From assembly GCA_035456105.1 (NCBI GenBank), contig DATIDV010000037.1, positions 1 to 64,000 on the forward strand: DNA of 64,000 nt. Direction: 5' to 3'. Positions 8,460 through 15,451 of the stretch are shown here, piece after piece. Under the pieces are notes generated by a model. That model saw only the letters and a program-made list of their open reading frames with translations, was not told the origin of the DNA and made no database searches. Every line of letters begins with the position of its first letter. The first letter of the stretch is position 1. The stretch is from Viridibacterium sp035456105 (GTDB lineage: Bacteria; Pseudomonadota; Gammaproteobacteria; Burkholderiales; Rhodocyclaceae). Both the position numbers and the translations under genes were made by a program.

Positions 8460-9908
8460 TCAGGCCTCCTTGTTGAGGAGCAATCCAACGGCCCTGCTCA
8501 CGCCAGCACCGTATGCCGGATCAGCCTTCGTGCAGTGGTCGATATGACGCAACTGGATCTCCTGTCCCGCCCCCGCAATTGCGCGCGCCGTATTGTCGAA
8601 CAAGATCTGTTGCTGCGCGGGCGACATCAACCTGAAAAGTGCGCCGGGCTGCGAGAAGTAGTCGCTGTCTTCACGATGATTCCAGTGATCGGCGGCACCG
8701 CTTGCGCCCAGCGGTGGTTCACGAAATTCAGGCTGCTCAGCCCACTCGGCCGAACCGTTTGGCTCATATGCCAGTGTGCTGCCGTGATTGCCATCGATAC
8801 GCATCGCGCCGTCCCGGTGGTAGCTGTGCACCGGGCAGCGCGCCGCGTTCACGGGGATGTGATTGTGATTGACCCCCAGCCGGTAACGCTGGGCATCGCC
8901 GTACGAGAACAGACGCCCCTGCAGCATCTTGTCGGGTGAGAAGCCGATGCCGGGAACAATATTGGCGGGGTTGAATGCGGCTTGCTCGACCTCGGCGAAG
9001 TAATTGGCCGGGTTGCGGTTGAGTTCGAGTACGCCGACTTCGATCAAGGGGTAGTCCGCATGCGGCCAGACCTTGGTCAGATCGAACGGGTTGTAAGGCA
9101 CTTTGGCGGCATCCGACTCGGGCATGACCTGCACGCAGAACTTCCAGCGCGGGAAGTCGCCCTTGTCGATGCTTTCGAGAAGATCGCTCTGGTGCGTCTC
9201 ACGGCTCCTGCCGATGGCAGCCTCGGCCTCGGCGTCGCTCAGGTTCCTGATGCCTTGCATCGAAAGCCAGTGGAACTTGACCCAGAAGCGCTCCCTGCTT
9301 GCGTTGATGAAGCTGAAAGTGTGGCTGCCGAAGCCGTGCATATGACGATAGCTTGCTGGGATGCCGCGATCACTCATCACCACGGTGATCTGGTGCAAGG
9401 CCTCGGGCAGGCGGGTCCAGAAGTCCCAGTTGCTGTGGGCGCTGCGCAGGTTCGTGCGCGGGTCGCGCTTGACGGCGTGATTGAGGTCGGGGAACTTCAG
9501 CGGATCGCGCAGGAAGAACACGGGCGTGTTGTTACCCACCAGGTCCCAGTTGCCCTCCTCGGTATAGAACTTGATGGCGAAGCCGCGAATGTCGCGTTCG
9601 GCGTCAGCGGCGCCGCGCTCACCCGCCACGGTGGAGAAGCGTACAAAGATGTCCGTCTGTTTGCCGACCTGCGAGAACAGCCTGGCCTGCGTGAAGCGGG
9701 TGATGTCCTGCGTGACGGTGAATGTCCCGTAGGCACCCGAGCCTTTGGCATGCATGCGTCGCTCGGGGATCACTTCCCGGTCGAAGTGGGCCAGCTTTTC
9801 CAGGAACCAGACGTCCTGCAGCAACTGCGGACCGCGCGGGCCAGCCGTCATGACATTCTGGTTGTCAGCGACCGGGCAACCGGCGCTGGTCGTTAGTTTC
9901 TTGCTCAT
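8460..9908 (-). CDS. katA: Haem catalase, small-subunit (clade 3) type
   Basis: 482 residues, the length of small-subunit monofunctional catalases that split hydrogen peroxide into water and oxygen. Visible family motifs are the distal-side RRMHAKGSGAYGTFTVT (catalytic His about residue 54), the NADPH/haem-region FVRFSTVAGERGAADAERD, the catalytic-Asn region GNNTPVFFLRDP, and the proximal haem Tyr motif RLFSYGDAQRYRLG. No leader peptide is seen, so it is cytoplasmic. GAGGAG precedes the ATG. It is 41 bases downstream of a hydrolase gene and is probably co-transcribed with the hydrolases and Dps, which suggests a shared peroxide-response role. Confidence 0.95.
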   Translation of the reverse strand: MSKKLTTSAGCPVADNQNVMTAGPRGPQLLQDVWFLEKLAHFDREVIPERRMHAKGSGAYGTFTVTQDITRFTQARLFSQVGKQTDIFVRFSTVAGERGAADAERDIRGFAIKFYTEEGNWDLVGNNTPVFFLRDPLKFPDLNHAVKRDPRTNLRSAHSNWDFWTRLPEALHQITVVMSDRGIPASYRHMHGFGSHTFSFINASRERFWVKFHWLSMQGIRNLSDAEAEAAIGRSRETHQSDLLESIDKGDFPRWKFCVQVMPESDAAKVPYNPFDLTKVWPHADYPLIEVGVLELNRNPANYFAEVEQAAFNPANIVPGIGFSPDKMLQGRLFSYGDAQRYRLGVNHNHIPVNAARCPVHSYHRDGAMRIDGNHGSTLAYEPNGSAEWAEQPEFREPPLGASGAADHWNHREDSDYFSQPGALFRLMSPAQQQILFDNTARAIAGAGQEIQLRHIDHCTKADPAYGAGVSRAVGLLLNKEA

Positions 9909-9949
9909 CTGTACGCTCCTCGCTTCATTCCGTTCTCAATACCGCAGCA

Positions 9950-10669
9950 TCACTGCGCCGCAGCCGCGACTTCGATCAGGTCGGCAACCGCCAGCGGGTG
10001 GGAACTCATCACCACATGCGAAGCGCCTTCGACGACGACGGTCTTGCGCGAGCCCGCGCGTTCAGCCATGAAGCCGAGTCCTGCGGCAGGGATGTTCAGA
10101 TCCCCAGTGCCGTAGACGAAGTAGGAAGGCAGTTTCTTCCAGGCCGGTGAACCGCTGGCTTCCACGAGCGCAGCTTCCGCGATGGGGCGTTGTGCTGCCG
10201 CCATGAGGCGAGCCTCCGGTTCGGCGACGTCGGCGGCAAACTGCTGCCAGAACTTGCTTTGCTCGATGTAAAGATCAACACCACCTGTCGGCAGCGGAAC
10301 AGGCTTGGCAAGAGCCGCACCCAGCGTGCCGCCAGGGAACTTGCCGGCCAGTTGCCCGGCGCTTTCGCCCTCGTCTGGCGCAAAAGCCGCCACGTAGACC
10401 AGCGCCTTCACCTGGGCTTTGCCAAGGGCAGCGCTGGTGATGACGGCGCCACCGTACGAGTGGCCGACCAGGACCACCGGCCCCGAAATGGAATCGACAA
10501 TGCTGGCGACATAGAGTGCATCGCCCGCCACACTGCGCAACGGATTGGCGGCGGACACGACCGGGTAGCCGCGCTCCGCGAGTCGGGCGACGACGCCGTT
10601 CCAGCTCGACGAATCGGCGAAGGCGCCGTGAACGAGAACGATGGTGGGTTTGCTGGATGAAGTGGTCAT
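9950..10669 (-). CDS. Cytoplasmic alpha/beta hydrolase (EstC/salicylate-esterase-like)
   Basis: 239 residues with the alpha/beta-hydrolase fold: IVLVHGAFADSSSW (oxyanion hole), nucleophile elbow GHSYGG, and a late His in GASHVVMSSHP. The ATG at 10669 has AGGAA upstream and gives MTTSSSKPTIVLVHG directly; a start at 10732 would add a Pro-rich stretch that is not a signal peptide. It is a close paralogue of the exported hydrolase at 12423-13202 (shared VHGAFADG/S, LVYVAAFAP, SHVV motifs). The substrate is unknown; members of this group are annotated as esterases or non-haem peroxidases. It sits between the exported chloroperoxidase-type hydrolase and catalase. Confidence 0.85.
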   Translation of the reverse strand: MTTSSSKPTIVLVHGAFADSSSWNGVVARLAERGYPVVSAANPLRSVAGDALYVASIVDSISGPVVLVGHSYGGAVITSAALGKAQVKALVYVAAFAPDEGESAGQLAGKFPGGTLGAALAKPVPLPTGGVDLYIEQSKFWQQFAADVAEPEARLMAAAQRPIAEAALVEASGSPAWKKLPSYFVYGTGDLNIPAAGLGFMAERAGSRKTVVVEGASHVVMSSHPLAVADLIEVAAAAQ

Positions 10670-10753
10670 GGTCGGTTCCTGTGCAATGGATGGAGTGAGG
10701 GCGGGGGGCAACAACGGGGCCGTGCGTTTCATGACGCACGCCCCGGACAGCTA

Positions 10754-11725
10754 TCAGTTGGAAACGAAGCTGAGAAGGTCGTTGTTCAGGCGATCCTTGT
10801 GCGTATCGGTAATGCCGTGCGGCGCGCCCGGATAGACGATCAGCTTCGCACCCTTGATGAGCGCAGCCGATGCGCGCGCCGAGGCATCGATGGGCACGAT
10901 CTGGTCGTCATCACCGTGAATGATCAGGGTCGGGATATCGAACTTCTTCAGGTCGCCGCGGAAGTCGGTCGCCGAGAACGCAGCAATCGAGTCGTAGGTG
11001 TTCTTGTGGCCAGCGACCATGCCCTGACGCCAGAACGACTGCACGGCACCGGCCGATGGCTTGGCACCGGGTCGGTTGTAGCCAAAGAAGGGGCCGGATG
11101 CGATGTCGAGATAGAGCTGCGAACGGTCGGCCAGGGACGCATTGCGCAGGCCGTCGAAAACTTCGATCGGCAGGCCGCCCGCGTTGTCCGGCGTCTTGAG
11201 CATCAAGGGCGTCACGGCGCTGACCAGCACCGCCTTCTTCACGCGACCCGTGCCGTGGCGACCGATGTAGCGCGCGACCTCGCCACCGCCCGTCGAGAAG
11301 CCGACCAGGGTGACGTTTTTCAGCTTGAGCGACTCGATGACGGCGGCCAGGTCATCGGCATAGTGGTCCATGTCGTTGCCGTCCCACGGCTGGCTGGATC
11401 GGCCATGCCCGCGGCGGTCGTGCGCCACGACGCGAAAGCCCTTGCTGGCCAGGAAATACATCTGCGATTCCCAGCTATCCGAGTTCAGTGGCCAGCCGTG
11501 ACTGAATACCACCACCGGTCCCGTCTTCGGGCCCCAATCCTTGTAGTAGAGCTGCACGCCGTCGCGCGTGGTGATGGTGCTGGCGGTGCGCTGCACAGGC
11601 GCCAGCGCTGCGCTGGTACCGGGCTTGTCCGACGCGGCCTTGCCGCCTGACGATTGGGCCTGCGCGCCGGTGTGGATCATGCCGGCGATGAGGCCGGTGG
11701 CGAGAAGCAACTGGGTGAATTTCAT
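10754..11725 (-). CDS. Exported alpha/beta hydrolase, non-haem chloroperoxidase type
   Basis: 323 residues. A Sec signal peptide (MKFTQLLLATGLIAGMIHTG, likely cleaved after AQA) precedes an alpha/beta-hydrolase domain with FSHGWPLNSDSW, VVAHDRRGHGRSSQPW, nucleophile elbow GFSTGGG, acid region HGDDDQIVP, and His in GAPHGITDTHKDR. This is the signature of cofactor-free haloperoxidase/arylesterase enzymes, which can make peracids from short acids and peroxide or cleave aryl esters. The cytoplasmic paralogue is at 13271-14104. The remnant at 11766-11915 derives from the same family. The gene is in the run leading to catalase. Confidence 0.88.
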   Translation of the reverse strand: MKFTQLLLATGLIAGMIHTGAQAQSSGGKAASDKPGTSAALAPVQRTASTITTRDGVQLYYKDWGPKTGPVVVFSHGWPLNSDSWESQMYFLASKGFRVVAHDRRGHGRSSQPWDGNDMDHYADDLAAVIESLKLKNVTLVGFSTGGGEVARYIGRHGTGRVKKAVLVSAVTPLMLKTPDNAGGLPIEVFDGLRNASLADRSQLYLDIASGPFFGYNRPGAKPSAGAVQSFWRQGMVAGHKNTYDSIAAFSATDFRGDLKKFDIPTLIIHGDDDQIVPIDASARASAALIKGAKLIVYPGAPHGITDTHKDRLNNDLLSFVSN

Positions 11726-11765
11726 GACTGACTAACTCCTGAAGTGTGAATGTAAATTGAATAGA

Positions 11766-11915
11766 TTAAGGCGCGATGAAGGCAGGCATAGCCGCGTTCA
11801 AGCGATCCTTGTCGGTACATGTGTATGGGTGCTCTGTCCGTGCGCAGTGCCTTGGCGGCGAGCCGGGTGGCGGGGCTGACGGGTACGATCTGATCGTCAT
11901 CGCCAGCCCCGCCGC
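11766..11915 (-). pseudogene. C-terminal remnant of a third chloroperoxidase-type hydrolase
   Basis: On the minus strand this 150-base stretch reads AGDDDQIVPVSPATRLAAKA, matching the HGDDDQIVP acid loop of the neighbouring hydrolases. After a shift of frame and a loss of sequence it reads TDKDRLNAAMPAFIAP followed by TAA, matching their C-termini (DTHKDRLNNDLLSFVSN and the like). The upstream four-fifths of the gene and the catalytic His region are gone. It lies between dps and the intact hydrolase at 10754-11725, evidence that the tandem array was once larger. Confidence 0.75.
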
Positions 11916-11930
11916 CCTGCCCGGCCAGGC

Positions 11931-12401
11931 TCAGTCTTCCAGCAGGCTGCGCAGCATCCAGGCGGTCTTCTCGTGCAGCTGAATGCGCTGCGTGAGCAAG
12001 TCGGCACTGGCCTCGTCGCTGGCACGCTCGACGGCCGCGAACAGCGAACGCGCCGTCCGCACCACCGACTCCTGCCCTGCGACCAGCTCGCGGATCATGT
12101 CTGCGGCCTTGGGCACGCCCTCCGCTTCCTTGATCGAGCTGAGCCTCGCATATGCCGAGTAAGTACCCGGCGCGACATGGCCGAGTGCGCGGATGCGCTC
12201 TGCCACCAGGTCAACCGCCAGCGACAGCTCGTTATATTGCGCCTCGAACATCAGATGCAGGGTGTTGAACATCGGCCCCGTCACGTTCCAGTGGAAATAG
12301 TGGGTCTTGAGATAGAGCGTGTAGGAGTCCGCCAGCAGGTGCGACAAGCCTTTGGCAATCTCGTCGCGATCCGCTTCGCCGATACCGATGTTGATTTTCA
12401 T
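11931..12401 (-). CDS. dps: Dps-family DNA-protecting ferritin-like protein
   Basis: 156 residues, typical of Dps. The ferroxidase-site signature is visible (HYFHWNVTGPMFNTLHLMFE, with the following AQYNELSLAVDLVAERIRALG). Dps forms a dodecamer that binds DNA and oxidises Fe(II) with hydrogen peroxide, so preventing Fenton damage. It is embedded in the hydrolase array, 21 bases after the upstream hydrolase gene, and probably shares its transcript. This, together with catalase downstream, makes a peroxide-stress role for the whole run likely. Confidence 0.93.
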   Translation of the reverse strand: MKINIGIGEADRDEIAKGLSHLLADSYTLYLKTHYFHWNVTGPMFNTLHLMFEAQYNELSLAVDLVAERIRALGHVAPGTYSAYARLSSIKEAEGVPKAADMIRELVAGQESVVRTARSLFAAVERASDEASADLLTQRIQLHEKTAWMLRSLLED

Positions 12402-12422
12402 GAAGGGTCTCCGCGTATCAGC

Positions 12423-13202
12423 TCAGCGTGCTGCAGCGAGCGCGCCACGCGCTGCGGCGTCGATGACATCGGCAACCGCCTTGGGCTGGCTGAGGAACAC
12501 CACGTGACTACCCTTGACCTCGGTCGTGCGGGCGTTGATGCGCTTGGCGGTCTTGCGCAGGAGCTCGGGCGAAATGGCACCGTCCTCGGTGGCGACGACG
12601 TACCAGCTTGGCTTGGTTTTCCAGGCGGCCGTGGTCATCTTGGCCTTGAGGGCTGCGAGTGCCACCGGCACCTGGGAGTCGCGCAGGAAGGCTGCATCCT
12701 TGGCACTCACGTCGGCAGCGAATCCGGCGCGGAAGCTCTCGCCCTGCAGGAACGCGAAGCCGTCCTTCTGCTCTTCCGGCTTGAAATTCGGTGGCGGAGG
12801 AATGTCAGCGTACTGGTCGAGCACCGACTGACCGATCTCGGGCGCGAAGGCCGCCACGTAAACCAGGCCCGCCACGACGGGATTGTCACCCGCCTGCGTA
12901 ATCACGGCGCCGCCGTAGGAGTGACCGACGAGGATGGCCGGGCCGTCCTGGCGCGCCAGCACTCGGTTGGTGGCGGCAACGTCATCCTCCAGCGAAGTCA
13001 GCGGATTCTGCACAACGCTGACCTTGTAGCCACGGGAGGTGAGCTGGTTGTAGACGCCACGCCAGCCGGCACCGTCGGCGAAGGCGCCGTGCACCAGCAC
13101 GACATTGCGGACGGATGGCGTCTTGGTCTCGGCTTGCACCGGAGCCGGTGCGGCCACAGCCAGGAGAGCGACGGAGATAAGGGCAGATACCAGGGGTTTC
13201 AT
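12423..13202 (-). CDS. Exported alpha/beta hydrolase (EstC/salicylate-esterase-like)
   Basis: 259 residues. A signal peptide (MKPLVSALISVALLAVAAPA, likely cleaved after VQA) is followed by VVLVHGAFADGAGW, nucleophile elbow GHSYGGAVI, LVYVAAFAPEIGQS, and the late-His region GSHVVFLSQPKAVADVI. It is the periplasmic paralogue of the cytoplasmic enzyme at 9950-10669. It starts 68 bases after the gene at 13271-14104, in the same direction. The substrate is not known. Having one cytoplasmic and one exported copy in both hydrolase families suggests a detoxification job on both sides of the inner membrane (inference). Confidence 0.86.
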   Translation of the reverse strand: MKPLVSALISVALLAVAAPAPVQAETKTPSVRNVVLVHGAFADGAGWRGVYNQLTSRGYKVSVVQNPLTSLEDDVAATNRVLARQDGPAILVGHSYGGAVITQAGDNPVVAGLVYVAAFAPEIGQSVLDQYADIPPPPNFKPEEQKDGFAFLQGESFRAGFAADVSAKDAAFLRDSQVPVALAALKAKMTTAAWKTKPSWYVVATEDGAISPELLRKTAKRINARTTEVKGSHVVFLSQPKAVADVIDAAARGALAAAR

Positions 13203-13270
13203 GTTCAGATCCTTTTCATTGAGTCATGGTCAGCCGCAATGCGCGGCCGTGTATCAAGGTGAGCGGCGCC

Positions 13271-14104
13271 TCAGGCGGCGAGGAAGGCGAGCAGGTCCGC
13301 GTTGAGCTGCTCTTTGTGGGTGTCCGCGAGGCCGTGTGGGGCGCCCGCATAAACCTTCAGCTCGGCGTGCGGGATGAGTCGCTTTGCCGCACGCGCTGCA
13401 GCATCGATCGGGACGATCTGGTCGTCGTCGCCATGCACGATCAGCGTCGGCCGGTCGAACTTCGCCAGGTCTGCCGTGAAGTCGGTTTCCGAGAACGCCT
13501 TGATGCAGTCATAGGCGCTCTTGTGCCCGGCCATCATCCCCTGGCGCCAGAAGCTGTCGATCGCCCCTGCGGAGACCTTGGCCCCCGGCCGGTTGAAGCC
13601 GAAGAACGGGCCCGAAGCGATGTCCCGGTACAACTGCGAGCGGTCAGCCAGCGAGGCTGTGCGCAGCCCGTCGAAGACTTCGCGGGGCAAACCGCCTGGA
13701 TGGGCCTCGGTGCGGAGCATCAGCGGCGGCACGGCGGCAATCAGGCCAAGCCTGGCGACGCGGCCGGTACCGTGGCGGCCGACATAGCGGGCGACTTCGC
13801 CGCCACCGGTCGAAAAGCCGAACAGCGACACCGCGCGCAGGTCGAGCGCCTCGATCAGCTGCGCGAGGTCGTCAGCGTAGTGGTCCATGTCGTTGCCATC
13901 CCATGGCTGGCTCGAGCGGCCATGGCCGCGGCGGTCATGGGTGACTACGCGGAAGCCGTTGTCGGCCAGGTGGAGCGCCTGCGCCTCCCAGCTGTCCGCA
14001 TTCAGTGGCCAACCGTGGCTCAGGATGACGGGGCGACCTGATCGCGGGCCCCAGTCCTTGTAGTAGATTTCGACGTCGTCACGTGTGGTGATCGTATTGC
14101 TCAT
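13271..14104 (-). CDS. Cytoplasmic alpha/beta hydrolase, non-haem chloroperoxidase type
   Basis: 277 residues without a signal peptide (starts MSNTITTRDDVEIYYKDWGP). It has LSHGWPLNADSW, VVTHDRRGHGRSSQPW, nucleophile elbow GFSTGGG, HGDDDQIVP and GAPHGLADTHKEQ. It is highly similar to the exported enzyme at 10754-11725, so the two arose by duplication. It is the first gene of the minus-strand run and faces the signalling operon across a 304-base divergent promoter region. Haloperoxidase-type hydrolase, arylesterase or lactonase activity are all possible. Confidence 0.88.
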   Translation of the reverse strand: MSNTITTRDDVEIYYKDWGPRSGRPVILSHGWPLNADSWEAQALHLADNGFRVVTHDRRGHGRSSQPWDGNDMDHYADDLAQLIEALDLRAVSLFGFSTGGGEVARYVGRHGTGRVARLGLIAAVPPLMLRTEAHPGGLPREVFDGLRTASLADRSQLYRDIASGPFFGFNRPGAKVSAGAIDSFWRQGMMAGHKSAYDCIKAFSETDFTADLAKFDRPTLIVHGDDDQIVPIDAAARAAKRLIPHAELKVYAGAPHGLADTHKEQLNADLLAFLAA

Positions 14105-14408
14105 CCCGCTCTCTCTTTCACGAAGTTGTTCAGGGGCCGTCCGTTCAAACGGATGGTTTGCGACGCGAACGGCGACGCAGCTTTGTCGCTTCGAAAATGC
14201 CCGTTGCTAACGAGCGTCTCGGCAGGTATCAAGTCCTGCTCAGCGACGGGGCGAACTTTGACAGGCGAAGGGATGGGCCGGAACTATACGAACGTATAGC
14301 TTGGGTATCTGACCAGAGCAGACCTATCCGGAGAGATAATAGGCAGGCGGCGGTGTATGACGTTATTGTGCTCAACGTCATTGATTCTGAATTGCGGGGT
14401 ATCGCGAA
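14105..14408. promoter_or_regulatory. Divergent promoter region with perfect palindrome at 14284-14299
   Basis: These 304 bases separate the hydrolase/Dps/catalase run from the two-component operon and hold no gene I can support. CTATACG-AA-CGTATAG (14284-14299) is a perfect inverted repeat with 7-bp arms, about 110 bases upstream of the first response-regulator gene. I did not find it elsewhere in the window. It is a good candidate operator for the FixJ-like regulator at 14777-15451, controlling one or both operons; that link is inferred from position only. Confidence 0.5.
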
Positions 14409-14780
14409 ATGGCTTTCGTAGTGATCATTGACGATGACGGCAACGTCCGGTACGGCTTGCAAAACCTGCTGGAATCCGCCGGTCATCATGCTGTCGGCTT
14501 TGAGTCGGCAGAAGACTTTCTGGGCAGCGGTCTCCGCGAAGCCGTGGACTGTGCCGTGCTCGACATCAATATGCCGGGGATGAGCGGGCTGGATCTGCAG
14601 CAGGTCCTCGCTGAACGTCACCCCGGGATGCCGGTTATCTTTGTGACCGCCCACTCCGACCAGGAATCAAAAACGCGCGCCCTGAGCGGAGGAGCCTTCG
14701 CCTTCTTCGGCAAGCCCGTGCAGGAAGACGACCTGCTGCAGTCCATCGCGGCGGCCGTCAAGGGGGCGCAGCGCGGATGA
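14409..14780 (+). CDS. Single-domain response regulator (receiver only)
   Basis: 123 residues, a stand-alone receiver. The acidic pocket DDD is at residues 8-10, the phospho-acceptor is Asp52 (AVLDINMPGMSG), the conserved Thr is in FVTAH, and the conserved Lys is in FFGKPVQEDD. There is no output domain, so it may act as a phosphate relay or sink, or by protein contact. Its stop overlaps the next start (ATGA at 14777-14780), which implies translational coupling with the FixJ-like regulator. Both are probably served by the kinase at 15448-21057. Confidence 0.9.
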   Translation: MAFVVIIDDDGNVRYGLQNLLESAGHHAVGFESAEDFLGSGLREAVDCAVLDINMPGMSGLDLQQVLAERHPGMPVIFVTAHSDQESKTRALSGGAFAFFGKPVQEDDLLQSIAAAVKGAQRG

Positions 14781-15451
14781 CAACGACAACGACGGACACT
14801 CGCATCCTCAGCGCCGACACCGGCCGCAAAGCGCCACCGCTGGTTCAGATTGTCGACGACGACCCATCCGTCCGCGAGGCGCTGGCGGAGCTTCTCGAAT
14901 CTGCCGACTTCACGACCCGCTGCTTTGAAAGTGCACAAGCCTTTCTCGAAGCTGAAACGCCTCGCCAAGCGTCGTGCGTACTGCTCGATATGCGACTGGA
15001 AAAAGTCAGCGGGCTCGACGTTCAGGCGTCGATGCGCGCAAGGCGCTGCGAAACGCCGATTATCTTCATGACCGGCTACGGGACCATTCCCATGACGGTC
15101 CAGGCCATGAAAGGCGGTGCCATCGAGTTCCTGACCAAGCCCATTGCCGACGATGTCCTCATACAGGCTGTTCGCACGGCACTGGTCATCGACGCGGCTC
15201 GCCTCGAAGCAGAATCCGTGGACGCCGATCTGCGCCTGCGCTTCGCGTCTCTGACGCCGCGCGAGTGCGAGGTGATGGCGCTCGCGGTCGGCGGGCTGAT
15301 GAACAAGCAGCTCGCCGCGGAGCTGGGCACCAGCGAGATTACCGCCAAGGTCCACAAGCGGCATGTCATGGAGAAGATGGGGGCGCGCTCGCTTGCCGAT
15401 CTCGTGCTCGCAGCCGAAAAGCTTGGCATCGGCGCGGCGAAGCGGCGATGA
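14777..15451 (+). CDS. FixJ/NarL-type response regulator (receiver plus LuxR helix-turn-helix)
   Basis: 224 residues. The receiver domain covers about residues 20-140, with DDD at 27-29, Asp71 as phospho-acceptor (CVLLDMRLEKVSG), Thr in FMTGYG and Lys in LTKPI. A LuxR/FixJ helix-turn-helix follows (LTPRECEVMALAVGGLMNKQ, then AELGTSEITAKVHKRHVMEK). It is the probable transcriptional output of the pathway. ATGA overlaps link it to both neighbours, so the three genes form one tightly coupled operon. The palindrome at 14284-14299 is its most likely nearby target. Confidence 0.93.
   Translation: MTTTTTDTRILSADTGRKAPPLVQIVDDDPSVREALAELLESADFTTRCFESAQAFLEAETPRQASCVLLDMRLEKVSGLDVQASMRARRCETPIIFMTGYGTIPMTVQAMKGGAIEFLTKPIADDVLIQAVRTALVIDAARLEAESVDADLRLRFASLTPRECEVMALAVGGLMNKQLAAELGTSEITAKVHKRHVMEKMGARSLADLVLAAEKLGIGAAKRR

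Noticed and set aside
14158..14421. An 87-codon frame in the divergent promoter region
   Set aside because: Overlaps the response-regulator start, spans the palindrome, and shows no recognisable protein features.
14974..15447. N-terminal extension of the giant sensor kinase frame
   Set aside because: It is an alternate frame of the FixJ-like gene; the ATGA overlap at 15448 marks the real start.
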